From Aristolochia californica (taxonomy: Eukaryota > Streptophyta > Magnoliopsida > Piperales > Aristolochiaceae), in the NCBI GenBank assembly GCA_029961685.1, contig JARWKL010000006.1:2480001-2544000 (forward strand): DNA of 64,000 nucleotides. The letters are read 5' to 3'. The notes beneath the pieces were generated by a model. That model made no database searches, was not told the DNA's origin, and worked only from the letters and a program-made list of their open reading frames with translations. Positions 22,593-34,580 of the stretch are shown in pieces; the stretch's first letter is position 1; every line of letters begins with the position of its first letter. A program made the position numbers and the translations under genes.

Positions 22593-24979
22593 TAGGGGTG
22601 GCATCGAGCCGAGTCGAGTCCGAACCTGCTTATGTTCGAGTTGAGCTTGATTTAAATATTTCGAGCCGAGCCTCGTCTCGAGCCTAAAATTTTTATCGAG
22701 CTCGAGTCCAACGAGTTCGAGCCGAGCTCGAGCCTCAACATACATTTAAAACTTTTCAAAAAATATATATCGAATAAAATGTATATAAAATTATACATAC
22801 ATTTTACATAAAATTGGGCATGACCTTTACATAAAATTGGGCATAACCTCTACTTAAAATTGAACATAATATATATAATACTTGTATAAAATTTGGCATG
22901 ACCTCTGCTTAAAATTGGGCATAATCAATATACATAATACCTGCATAAACACTCCATAAACACTCCATAAAATTGTCTATACATTCCATAAACACTTCAT
23001 GAAATTGTTTATACACTCCATAAAATAATCTAAACACTCCAAACACTGCATAACATTATAAATAAACTCCATACAATAATCAAACACAACAAAATTAAAT
23101 AAAATATCACTATCAATTTACAATCACCCAAATAAAAACTATAAATCCTTTAAATAAAATCCTATTACTATTACAGACTTACTAGAAAATTACAAGAAAT
23201 ATTTTAAATTTTTCTTAGGAAAGTTAAATGGACCTCTTATTGCCTTTTCTAAGGAAATAAATAAAAATTAATAATTAATCTAATATATTATTATACTTAT
23301 CGATAAATTTTTAATTACATAAAATGTCAAACACAAAATTGCTATGAAAATTGCTTCATGCTCAAAGTATTATATCATTAACTGTCAAATACTTATTCAA
23401 AATTTTTCTATATGGTTTTCTAACCCACCTTGGCAAGAAAATCTTACTTGGAAAATTATATGATTTTTTAAAAAGAATTTATAATTAAAAAAATATTTTG
23501 AAAAAATATAAGGCACTAATGGTCCCTATATTTCTATTAAAAATGTCTTTTCAACATTTATTGAAAAAACCACTAATAGTCTTTAGAAACGTATTTCTAC
23601 TAAAATATCTTTTCAATTTATTTAAGAGCCATGAGGAAAGGACAAAAAGTTTTTTTTTTCCTTGTTTATGATCTCGCACGTAGGGGTGGCTTTGAATAAA
23701 TTATATATAAAATTATGCATACATTTTTAAAAAATATAATGATAGGGGCGGTTCAGGATTGAATTTCAATAATGGATTAAAATGCACCAATATTAATATT
23801 TTTTACTCCAATTGTTGTTTAGCTTGTTTTGTAATTTTTGAATCTGGCCATAATTTGTTATGGCGTCCTTAGTGCCCTTAGATAAAAATTTATATTCTAG
23901 GAAAAACTAAAAATATTTTTCCTATGATACATATTCCCAAAAAAACCTTTAAATAAAATCTTATTACTATTAGTGACTTATTAGAAAATTAAAAGAAATA
24001 TTTTAAAATTTTCTTAGGAAAGTTAAATGGACCTTTTATTGTCTCTTCTAGGGAAATAAATAAAAATTAATAATCAATCTAATATATTATTATACTTATC
24101 GATAAATTTTTAATTAAATAAAATATCAAACACAAAATTGCAATGAAAATTGCTTCATGCTAAAAGTATTACAGCATCAACTGTTAAATACTTATTCAAA
24201 AATTTTCCATACAGTTTTTTACCCCATCTTGGTACGAAAAATCTTACTTAGAAAATTATATGATTTTTAATACAAAATTTCAATTAGAAAAACAAACATG
24301 AGACATTAATAGTTTATAGAAAATTATTTCTATAAAATTTATTTTTAATTTTTTCCAAAGGAAAAAGTTTTTTTTTTTATTTTTTTATTTTATGATCTTG
24401 CACTTGCGAAATCGCACGTGCGAGATCATCTTCTCGCGAGGGAAGGGGGAGATTATTTCTCCCCTGTTCTGGTTTTCCGCCGAGACGCGGAGGGAAGGGG
24501 GTTACGGCGCCGGGGAGGACCTATCGTTGAGGATGACGACCACGACGGAGTCGGCGGCGACGAAAACAAAGGCGACGGCGAGGAGAGCAAAAAATTGAAC
24601 GAATGGCCACAGAGGCGGCCGGCGAGAAGCTGCGACGGCGGTATAGACGCCGGCGAACAGCTACGACGGTGGTAGAGGCGGCGACAACAATCGATGGGAG
24701 GGATCGGCGGTGACGAGGGGGGAGGAAAAATTTTTCCCCCCCTCGCTTTCGCTTTCGCTCCCGCTCCCCCGCTCGCTCGCGACCCGTTACCAAGTCATAC
24801 CGATCCGACTCATTTCGAGCCGGCTCGCGAGTCGACGAACCGAACCTAGCTTCGGTCTAGCTCGGCTCGTTAAGGTAAACGAGCCGATTTCGGTGCTCGG
24901 CTCGAACTCGTTAAATGACGAATCAAACCGAACCGAACCGAGCCAGCTCGCGAACCGGCTCGGTTCGAAGCCACCCCTA
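22593..24979. mobile_element. hAT-type DNA transposon, non-autonomous, 2,387 bp
   Basis: Ends are perfect 10-bp inverted repeats (TAGGGGTGGC at 22593-22602, GCCACCCCTA at 24970-24979), then imperfect ones rich in CGAGCCGAG. An 8-bp target duplication CTTGAAAC flanks it exactly (22585-22592 and 24980-24987), the length expected for hAT elements. No transposase was found. The interior has two copies of a roughly 470-530-bp block (23147-23680 and 23946-24412), an internal TAGGGGTGGC at 23681, and a GC-rich segment at 24410-24790 with spurious open frames. It interrupts an LRR gene relic. Confidence 0.9.
23147..24412 (+). repeat. Direct duplication inside the hAT-type element
   Basis: 23147-23680 and 23946-24412 are diverged direct copies about 799 bp apart. 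Shared landmarks are CCTTTAAATAAAATC, AGGAAAGTTAAATGGACC, TTATACTTATCGATAAATTT and a T run before TTATGATCT-GCAC. A third, more decayed relative lies at about 51990-52290, outside this element. Confidence 0.8.
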
Positions 24980-25199
24980 CTTGAAACTAGTAGGCGTCGA
25001 CAGGCTTTGAAGCTTAGAACCCGGCGTCAGTGAGAGAGAGGGATTGTCAATAGGGAAGCGCCCACGAGAGGAACAAAGAGAGGGTCGATAAAACTTGTTG
25101 GTGGGCGGGTCGAACTGGAGGACGAAGACACCAAGAGCTAGAAGAAGAAAGAGGAAAAACAACAAAGTGAAATCCACTTAAACAGTGAGCTAACAAGTA

Positions 25200-26673
25200 A
25201 TTTCACTTGTGCAATAAGAGGGTGTAAATCATTTCCTGAAAGCCAAATGGCTAACGAGCTTTGTAGACAAGGTCACAGGGATTTTCTGTGCCTCTTGTCG
25301 CTGCCGATTTCAACCGCCTTCAAAAGTTGCAGGAATTTTCATGCAACATAAAAAAACTGTAAAAACCTTGAACAGAGTAGGGAGGAAAACTGAAAATGTC
25401 TATCACATGTAAGAAACGATGAGCGCCACAAAGAAGATAGAAAAGATGAGCGCACGAGGAAAACTGAAAAGGCCATCACATGTAAGAAAAGATGAACGCA
25501 CTTCTGGGTTGTCCCATCCCATCGAAAGGAATCTAATGCTTTAAAGTCGGAACTGTAAACAGTACTCTTCCATAAAAGAGGATGCGCCGGCAGTGTTTTC
25601 GAATCAAGCAAGGCATAATCTGCAACCCTACTCACCCGATGATGATGATGAAAAGTGAAATTCGAAAACAACTGGTTTGCCTTTTCGTCGCCGTGTGAGG
25701 CGGTAAAGATGCAGAAAAAAGGGATTCCATGGTGGATTACAATGACCGACAATTGACTAAGAGACACGATGCGAAAGCTTTTTTTCTGGTCATCGGATCT
25801 ACTACTTTTGGTCCGACATGAGCGACGATGCTTATGTATTGGCCATCCCCACTAAGTCTTCACTAAGTATTCATGGTCTCTCCATCCCTTGATATCTGAG
25901 GTTTCTGTATTGGCCATAAAAATTAACATTTACCCTAGACCCCAAAATAAATATCTACGACCACTATCACCAATAAATCTATGGACCCTTACCTTGTCAG
26001 CACCAGTGCCCTCCGATCATGACACAACAGATGTTTACACGAGATCTACATCGTGGAGGGAGAAGCCTGTTGGTGACATCCGATTTTATAGCTGCTCCAA
26101 TTGGAGCAGCAAATTTGAAGAGCTCCCCACTAGTCACATGGCTGGGACCTCTTCTCAAATAGAACCAATGAAAGGTTTCTATTCAAAAATTCCTCGAAAG
26201 CCAACCGAGCTTCCCGTGGGCGGGCCCCTGTCTAGGAAATATGTTCGTAAATTGGTCTGCCAGGACACGTCTCTTCATCATAATTGAAGGAAAAGGGTGT
26301 CCCCGTTACAGCAAAACCGTCCGGGCTTGCTCGTCTTCTTCCTTTTAAGATGGGGAATGGTTTTTTGCGACTGTATAAAGAATGGAGTCCAACGTTGGAC
26401 ATTTCCTGGACACGCTCACCCCTTTTCGTGGTTTTTTAATCTCGGAATTTTGATACGAGAACCAGAGGGAGTAGTAGTAATCACGCACGAGGCGTCGGTC
26501 GCTTCTCGTTTCCACTTCTGCTTTCCTGCTTCGACTTCCTGTGTTTCTCCGCTCGTGTTTGTATATATGGGGACGGGCTGTGGGGAGAATTTTTACTGTT
26601 TATGGTTTTGGGTATTTGTATGATGATGGAGAGTGGAGCTTTCTGATTTGCAGAATTTAGGACCAGTGACGAG
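25200..26673. other. Intergenic, upstream of the DUF828 gene
   Basis: No known protein is encoded. It contains a perfect 20-bp palindrome at 26091-26110 (see findings). An open frame of 132 codons at 25889-26287 lacks any recognisable family signature and is treated as chance. Confidence 0.4.
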
Positions 26674-28932
26674 ATGGGAGATTGGTTGGAATTGAGGAGT
26701 TCTGAAGAGGTGGAGGGAGGTCTGGAAATGTATAGGATCCCTCCTCCTGAAACGCCGAAGGAACCGATGGAATTTCTGTCAAGATCCTGGAGCGCTTCCG
26801 CTGCTGAAATCTCTAAAGCACTTGCACAGAAGAAGAAATCATCAGTTGGAGACAAGAGGCCCGATGTTATTTCTGAAAGCTTTGTTACCTCCCAAGAGGT
26901 AAGTTGTCGGTTGCAGGTGTGATTTTCTGACCTCCTATTGTTTGACTCAGGTGATCTTTTGATATTTCAGACCATTGATCGGATCCAGTCGTTCCGGGCG
27001 TCGATCGGAGACTGGTTTCATTACCGGGAGTTGAGTAGTAACAAGTTGAAAAGGAAAGAGCGGGCACGCATGGACAATGCTCGAATTCACGCTGCCGTGT
27101 CCGTGGCTGGAGTTGCAGCAGCTATAGCGTCCATATCTGCTGCTGCGAATGCAGAACATTCAAATTCGAAAATGGGGACGGCCATGGCGACGGCGACAGA
27201 GCTCCTGGCTTCGCACTGCGTGGAAATGGCACAACTCGCCGGAGCTGATCGTGAACAGGTGGCATCCCTGGTCAGATCTGCAGTGGATGTTAGAAACCCG
27301 AGTGAATTGATGACCATGATCGCTGCTGCTGCAACAGGTCAGAGTTTATGTTTGGAACTTTTCAGAATTCAGAATAAAGAACCATCATCAAATTGATCAT
27401 TGATTTCCGTTTTGAATAATGCGAATTAAGCTCTACGAGGAGCCGCGGCCTTGAAAGCGAGAACTCACAGAGAAGGGAGACATAACTCTGCTATAATTCC
27501 CTATGACAAAGGCGTTGTGCAACTTGTCATCTTGTTAGTACCAGAGGAACAGAGCCAAATAACAGCAGCTCTGTCGTTTCATGCAAAGAGGGCAAGCTAT
27601 TGAATCGCTCAGGAAAAGGTTAAATTTGAAGCTCTTTATCTTGTATCCGAGTTCTTGCTTCAGTTCATCCTCATTCCTTCAATCTGTTTTGAAAATAGGA
27701 AGTACTGATGAATCAGTTCATGGAACCTGCAGGTTTACTTCACTGGAAGCGAGTCTCTGTATATGTCAAAAACAGTTCTCAGGTATATATCATAAAACAA
27801 AGAAAAAGGGTAACTGCACCAGAGATACTCAAGATATGAAGTGTTTTGATGGAATTATGAAATGAATTTCACAGGTCATTGTTAAGCTCAAAAGCAAGCA
27901 TGTTGGAGGTGCATTCTCGAAGAAGAAAAAGAGTAAGGTTTTATTTGGAATACAGAGAGTGGGGAGAAAAGAAAAGAAAGAGAAAGAGAAAGAGAAAGAG
28001 AAAGAGAAAGATAAAGATAAAGATAAAGAGAAGAAAAAAGAAAAGAAAAAAGGTTTCTTTTCTCTTGTTTGGATGCCCATGGAAAATGAGAGAGAAAATG
28101 GAAGAAAAATTTAGTTTCTCTTGTTTGGATACACATGGAAAATGAAGAAGAAAAGCAAATTAGTAATATTTTAAAATTTTGATGATTAAAATTTTCTCTC
28201 AAAGTTTCTACTATCTCTTTTTTCTCCCTAAATTGCATAATTTTGTGAGAAAAATTATTAACTACTGCTGTTTTTGGAAATATAGAAAGTGGAGAGAAAA
28301 AAAAAAAAAAAAAAAGTTTTTTTCTTGTTTGGATGCCCATGGAAAATGAAAGAGAAAATTGAAGAGAAATATAATTTCTTTTGGTTGGATACAAGTGAAA
28401 AATGAAAAGAAAATAAAATTAGTAATATTTTAAAATTTTGATGATTAAGATTTTCTTTCAATTTTCCATTTCTTTTATTTTCACCCTAAATTTCATCATT
28501 TTGTGAGAGAAAATTTATTCTCTCTTATTTTCTTTTCTCTTAATGATTCTCTATTGCTAAATAATAGAAAATAATTTTCTTCTCCTTTTTTTTTCATTTC
28601 TTTTCTTTTCTGTGAGTTCCAAACACTGTCTAAGTGTTCTATTGTCCTAGTAATCATGTTGAAAAATAATGGATTTCGAGAATCATTGGCATGAAAATTT
28701 TCTATGATGGAATATAAATATGCATTTTATCATTAGCTGTGGTTTATGGCGTCTCTGACGAGATCCCAGCATGACCTGGGATAGGAAGAGGTGAAGGCAG
28801 GGAAGAGAGGTTATTTCGGCTTGAGAACAGCACAAAGGAATTCTGGAGTTTGAATGCAAAAGCAAGACTCAGCAGCAGAAATGGGTTGACAGCATTCGAG
28901 AAATGCTTCAAAATGTAAAAGAATGCAGTTAA
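26674..28932 (+). pseudogene. DUF828 / VAN3-binding-protein-like gene, disabled
   Basis: Six exon-like blocks with good borders: 26674-26898, 26971-27337, 27431-27618, 27733-27782, 27875-27932 and 28737-28932. Exons 1-2 encode the DUF828 region: [18 protein letters not shown] and HAAVSVAGVAAAIASI. Exons 3-6 encode the plant PH-like domain: LRGAAALKAR, LLHWKRVSVYV, KSKHVGGAFSKKKK, VVYGVSDEIPA, KWVDSIREML. Relatives of VAN3-binding protein act in auxin transport and vein patterning. Lesions: a frameshift in exon 3 leads to TGA at 27601-27603. In exon 6 the Trp of the usual IPAWPG is TGA (28772-28774), and two more frameshifts follow. A shortened N-terminal protein remains possible. Assembly error is the alternative. 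Confidence 0.75.
27935..28634. mobile_element. Two head-to-tail MITE copies in the last DUF828 intron
   Basis: They are the same family as 18199-18594. The first copy starts AAGGTTTTATTTGGAA at 27935 and lacks its right end. The second starts near 28264 (CTGTTTTTGGAAATATAG) and ends GAGTTCCAAACACTG at about 28614-28628. Shared internal landmarks are CTTGTTTGGATGCCCATGG and GTAATATTTTAAAATTTTG. A GAAAGA-rich microsatellite (27970-28030) lies in the first copy. Confidence 0.75.
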
Positions 28933-29908
28933 TTCTCTCTTGTTGCAAAAACTACGCTTCTATGCTAAATGATCAAATCACTACTGTAGTTACGAAACTG
29001 ACACAAGCCATGCATTTCATAGACGTGGTTAGTTGCCAATTCTGTATCAATTGAGAAATCACAGAGATTATATAAACATTGAACTTAATAAGCAAGAGAA
29101 CTAGCAAATGCTGAAGAGATATGAACAATCTAATCTCACTGCCATATTCATATTGAATGTTCATGGGAAATCAATAATTAAAAAATTGATCCTACTGCTG
29201 CTTAAGGACCTCAAGAGCACATTGACATAAACAATCTAACCTCACTGCTATAAGCATATTCATATTGATGGCAAATCAATAATTGAATTTTTGTTATTCT
29301 ACTACTTACGGACGCCAAAAGTGCATCGAGCTGTTGTTGAGAATGATGCAGTGAAAGTTCTGATTCTCTGAGGTCATTGAAAGTTCTCCCTGCAATCTAC
29401 CTGCAGTAAAGTAACCAACTGGAAACCATAAAAATGGCATTAAAATTTCAAATCCCAAACAAGGAAATTAGCAATTTATGAGATTGTACCTGTAAGAAGA
29501 AGATGGAAAGACGAAATTTATTAAGAAAAAAAACCCACGAAGGGAAGTACAGTCAGGGAACTTCATAAAGAAGAGAGGGAGAACAGCAACAAAGATAAGC
29601 TAAAACATAAAAAACATCAAAGATAAAGGAACCAACAACAAGGTGTTTTGACATAACCCCCTTCCTAGCCAATGGATTATGACAAATATCTTCTAATCTC
29701 ATTAACATACATAAAAAATCTGCCTGACAGACATTTGTTCCCGTTGGGCCAGCTGATGATTATGGACCAGCCTACTTCGACAATAAATGGGGAGGAGAAG
29801 CGTCTGATTGTAGAGTCAAAGTAGGCAAAGAGTGGAAAAAATAAGTAATTTTGTTGAATGAATTAGAAAACTTAACACAGATGAGACCATTTACATTAAT
29901 TTTTCCTT
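28933..29908. other. Intergenic between convergent genes, nothing recognised
   Basis: This is the 3' flank of the DUF828 relic (plus strand) and of the deformylase gene (minus strand). A partial direct repeat occurs around ACAATCTAATCTCACTGC (29126) and ACAATCTAACCTCACTGC (29231). No coding frame is supported. Confidence 0.45.
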
Positions 29909-32900
29909 TCAGAATACAACAGTCTTGTTTTCTTCATAGCGTAGCACCCGAAGCTCACAATATGATCTTATTGCCTTCCATAAGCATTGTTTCTCAAGGT
30001 TCTCCGATTTCTGCACAAAGCTGCGGAGGCTATCACGGTGCGAAACTTGTTCAACCTGCAACCATAGACGTACAACTCCAAAAGTTTTAGTTGGTACCAT
30101 CATACTAGGTAAAATATTCATGATACTTTGATTCATTTAGTACATATCATTATATCAATATGAATCTTTTACAAGGTTAATGTGGAAAACAACATCACCA
30201 TCTGTTCAATAATGGGACCTCCATCAAGTTCTTCAGTCACAAAGTGACTTGTTGCACCAATCAATTTAACACCAGCATCATAAGCCTGGAAGTTGTAAAG
30301 AAAATTCAGATATCCTCTCTTTTTTTACCAAACAAGCTCAAAAGATATCATAAATCTAGATGCCTGAAAAAACAAGTAAGAACATTAGACCTGCTTAGAA
30401 GGATTCCCACCCTTGAATGATGGAAGAAGCCCATGATGAATATTTATTACATCCTTCCCATAGCTCTCCAAAAACTTTTCAGACAATATCTACAAAATCC
30501 AACAAGTTACAGTCTCAGGCATGACAGAAAGTCATTCAGGTAAGGTTTGCAATACACACATCAAGATAAGAAAGTGAGCGACCTGCATGTATCTTGCAAG
30601 CACAAGAAAGTCAGTATCTGTGACCAACTCCAATAACCCATCTTCTCCTTTGTTTCCTGAAGTTGTAGGCAAGTAATAATATGGAATTCTATGCCTTTCC
30701 AGAAATCGAGTAACATGAGTGTTTGGAGCTCTCTGATGATTACTGCAAAGACATTCAAGGTCAAAACGTAATATTCAAAAGTAAATCATCTTACAAGATT
30801 CTCAAGTTCTGTCACCTTATCACACAAGTTATATCCACAGGCAATCTTCCCTCTTGCCATCCATATAACAAATCCACCAGACAATGGTCCTGCAACAAGA
30901 TAAAGTTTTCACCCAATTCACGTAACATATGTTATTGAACGAACCATCATCCCATTGGTCATGCCCCCTTCATTTTAAGCATGAAAAGCAATAATCAGAA
31001 TGAAAGAACCATTAATTCCTAACAAACCATTTAATAGTTCAATGATCATCCTTGAAACTGGGACAAAGAAAAGTAATTCACCTGCTTAGAAGCAAGAATT
31101 GCAATCTTATACTTCGGGTCTACAAAAGGAACACGCACTGCAGATTTCACTGCATTAAATGTCTTTGACAGTTTTGCAAAGTCTTCATCAATTGATGCTC
31201 GAGACCAGCGAATGGGATCAAAGACAAATTCACTGAGAAAACCAGTATCAGAAATAAAAAACATTAGAGCGAACTACTTGGAAAGCATCTTTACTTGAAA
31301 AGCAATGCCCATAAAACAGGACAACAAATACCATCATAAAATGAAACTACTACAAAGCTTATATATCAAAATTTGGTGTCGGAAAAGTGCTAGGGAATGT
31401 TAAATTGCAAGTAACTGAGATGAGCACTGCATAGTCTGTTGAGCTGTCAATGTATATTATAGAGGTCAAAACTCCGTGTTTTGATCATAGTTTACAGGAT
31501 AGCTAAAATTAGCAATTGGGATAGAAACTCTTCCAAATATCTCATTTCTTAAAACATTTATCCTATCAGCACCAGTCAAAGCAGAAAAAAACACTTTCAA
31601 GCATAAAAGTTTGAAAACTTTTGTACAATTTTTGCAAAATATATTTGGATAAGAGGTGAAGAATTGCACCTCGCGAAATGAGATGTTAATATGGATGGTA
31701 TAGCTCCTTCATTTGAATTTAGAATAATGGGAATGGTGAGCTCTCTTGATTTTCAAATCATTTCAAATGATAAGTGAATTACTTTTTGAAAAATAGGTGA
31801 TTTGGGGAGAAAATAGAAGAAGAAAAAGATTTCTGGAAGAGATGCAGCTTTTCTGCCTTAGAATCCGAGCTAAAAAGGCCTTTCCTACTTCTTTATAATC
31901 AGGGTTTAAGTGAAAATTTACAAAATGACGAAAAAACAATCCTCTTCTATTTTCTTCCCAAATCACCTATTTTACATGGTATCAGAGCGGGTACTCATAT
32001 GTGGTCCTACACCTAAATTATCCAGTTGTAAAGCCACAAAAAGCGCATACACCTAAACTATCCACTTGTAGAGCCACAAAAGAAGGCCTACACCTAAATT
32101 ATCTACTTGTAAAGCCACAAAAGAGGGCCTACACAAATAGTCCCAAGTACAAAAGTTTTGAGTTTATTAGTTAGAAAAGAGGTTTCCAAAGTAGACTAGT
32201 CATTTTGGGATGACCCAACTTAACACTTTTGAACAAAAGGAAAAAAACAGAGGACAGATTATCCTAACCAAGAAAGGCCATTGGATTAGAGGAAACGAAT
32301 TGGACAGTCACATGGTTACTGACTTCATAATAAACAGTACCACAACGCTTCATTCCAGGCATTTAAACGTCTCTCACATGTTCAAGATCTAATTAGAAGC
32401 ATGAGCAACACTTGCAGGCAAAGGTAATGGAAAACACAACCACGGTTCACTCTAAATTTTTCATCCTCACATAACAAATTACTTCAAGTAATTTAAGCAG
32501 AAGAAAAGAAAAGCTCATGCAGTTTCTGACTTTTCAACTGTAACTCTTAGTCACCCCAAAACGTGAAGTAAAAACCACAACATAAAAAACAGTACTAAAC
32601 TACATGTCCACATCTAGTTCAAAGACATAACTAAATGTCCAATGTAATTCAACCGTTTACAGCTTAATTTTCTTTTTTTAATTTCATTACGATTGAAGAA
32701 GTACGAAAAACTAACCATCTCGAATAGAAGATTTCCTTGTTTTCCGGTACAAAGACATCAATACTCTGTATATTCCCCCCACGCGAGGCAATGCATTCCG
32801 ACAGCTTCGCAACTATCCCCACAGCGTCCTAAAATATTTTTTCAAGCAAAACAATATCCAAACCACGATTCAGCCCGACACCCGAAACAGAACATACAGG

Positions 32901-33125
32901 AGGCATTGCCAATAATAACCCCCGAACACCTCTCGAACGCAAAATTCATACATAGTATTCAGACGGGAGGAGAAAGAGGTAATGTACCGGGCACCTGAAG
33001 ACGTGGATCCCCAGAGTCGCATTGGAAGAGGCATCGTGATATTGGCCTGGTAACTTCCACGAACTAAATGGCCTCGAACGAAATCCAACGATCTGTAAGA
33101 CGTTCGAAGCTCTTCGGATTGACAT
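29909..33125 (-). CDS. PURU: Formyltetrahydrofolate deformylase (10-formyl-THF hydrolase)
   Basis: Eight exons on the minus strand: 33125-32988, 32828-32716, 31232-31082, 30889-30816, 30742-30583, 30489-30391, 30285-30199 and 30055-29909. All have GT-AG borders and total 322 residues, the family's usual size. An N-terminal basic presequence suits mitochondrial import. An ACT-like domain ([16 protein letters not shown]) is followed by a formyltransferase-type domain with [10 protein letters not shown] and [15 protein letters not shown]. It releases formate and tetrahydrofolate from 10-formyl-THF. In plants it keeps mitochondrial folate free during photorespiration. The start is MSIRRAS at 33125, because in-frame codons upstream do not resemble the family. 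Intron 2 (1.48 kb) holds repeats. All key motifs are intact. Confidence 0.95.
31789..31974. repeat. 186-bp inverted-repeat element in PURU intron 2
   Basis: Arms of about 31 bp (31789-31819 and 31944-31974) are reverse complements with about one mismatch. The left arm reads AATAGGTGATTTGGGGAG. Immediately to the right is TGGTATCAGAGC (31977-31988), the same primer-binding-site sequence as the TRIM-like elements. It could be a small hairpin element, or the end of an LTR with palindromic ends. Confidence 0.6.
32006..32135. repeat. Three-copy tandem repeat of about 42 bp
   Basis: The phrase TACACCTAAATTATCCA followed by CTTGTAAAGCCACAAAA occurs three times in a row with small changes, ending in a partial fourth copy. 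It lies in PURU intron 2 just after the primer-binding-site-like sequence at 31977. Confidence 0.75.
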
Positions 33126-34580
33126 CGGCTCATCGGGGAGATGGAGATGAGACGCACGACACGCACGCCTTCCCGCTACCGACTGCCGCACCGCGCGCGA
33201 AAGCGTTTGATCTCTCTATCTGTAGCGTGGTTTCCCTTGGTGCCTTAACCGCGGCCATATATGGATCCGACAGATGTGAACCACCAATTCCGGCATGTCG
33301 CAATCGATAGGTTGATCCCTACGAGATTGTTTTGGATATCAAATTCCTTTAAACGTACGAGAAATGTCTCAAAGAGATCACTCTGCAGTGCGGACAGATG
33401 GAAGTCGACATGTGGTGCTAGGATAAAGAATCTTTGTTTTAGTTGGGTTAAAAATCGTGCAAGGCAGCTGCTTGAGTTTAATTAGGATGGATGTTCCAAA
33501 ATAACCAGTTCTCGTCTTGGAGCAACTTCACCCGATTACAAGAGTTATGTTCTAATAATAATCATAAAAGAAGAAAAATAATCTAAGTACAAGAAACACA
33601 AAATTTATACATATTCGCATTAAGGTGAGACTACGTCCTCTCTTCAACCGATGTAATAATTCACTATGAAGATAAAGTAATTTACAAGAGAAATTACAAA
33701 AACCTTTATTAGCCGCAAATCAAAATAATCTTCGATGATAACCCTAAAAGCGGTGTATCCAAATATAAAGAGAAAACTAAGGTAACCATAATACAAGTAT
33801 GAAATTTTTAAACTACCCTTAATGAAACAACAATCAATATATCGTGGATCCGCGTACCGATTCAATGTAAAGCGTTAATTAGGCTCCATAACTTAACAGT
33901 TTTACCCAAACTTATGCAATCATCCATGGTTTCGCAATGTTATACGGATTTTGAAACATTAGCTAATTATTCGAGGCTACCTCTTGTTCAACAATATTGC
34001 AGCCTCAAGCATCACATTACCCGATCATTGAAGTCCAACAATGTTGAAAGAAAGGTTTATATTTTCATTAAGATGAATGATATACAACAAGTCACAAATG
34101 TTAGCATAAATTTTCATCTTATTACCAAAAGAATTTGAAATTGACAAACTAACCAATCCACCCCACACCCATGTCCACACAGTTGTTTGCCAAAATATCC
34201 TACAATGCCATGTGAAGAGCTAGTACACCCCGACACTATAATTATCTGCATCAGTAAATTCATTGTTGATATAGATATTACTTGAGAATACACACAATTT
34301 CATCCAATCATCTTTGGGTAAGTTCTTGAACTAGTTGACCCTTGCTTCTACTCCTTTTTATTTCAATTACTACAGGCAATGATGAAATGATCAGTTGCAA
34401 TGGGTGTTGTCACTTGGTACCTATCCAACCGATGAAGGACAATGGGAGTATTTAGTAATGCAATTGGGTCTTTCCCATGATCCTAAATTTCAATAAGTGA
34501 TGAAAATCATTTTTTAACCCTTTGTATATTTATCCTAGTGTTTTTTTATGACTGTTTGATTTACAGTTTGACATGAAATT
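33126..34580. other. PURU 5' flank and intergenic DNA
   Basis: A TATA-like CCATATATGG at about 33255-33264 lies 130 bp upstream of the PURU start on the minus strand. The remaining 1.2 kb has no recognised gene. Confidence 0.4.

Larger units (their letters stand above)
22408..25180 (-). pseudogene. LRR gene relic split by a hAT-type insertion
   Basis: On the minus strand, 24988-25177 encodes a hydrophobic lead (LLALGVF) and a Pro/Ser-rich segment ending PTSFK. 22408-22592 continues in the same frame with leucine-rich repeats: NLIVLDLSSNYVT and AYLNHIDLHNNQF, ending in a stop at 22408. The two parts meet at the 8-bp target duplication of the element at 22593-24979, and the frame is continuous if the element and one duplicate are ignored. 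No ATG is seen in frame at the start, and only about two repeats remain, so this was probably already a fragment of an LRR receptor-like gene when it was hit. Confidence 0.65.

Noticed and set aside
24392..24793. GC-rich open frames inside the hAT-type element, considered as transposase
   Set aside because: They are short Arg/Glu-rich frames on both strands without any hAT transposase motif.
25889..26287. 132-codon plus-strand frame upstream of the DUF828-like gene
   Set aside because: No family resemblance, and it spans the palindrome and likely promoter DNA.
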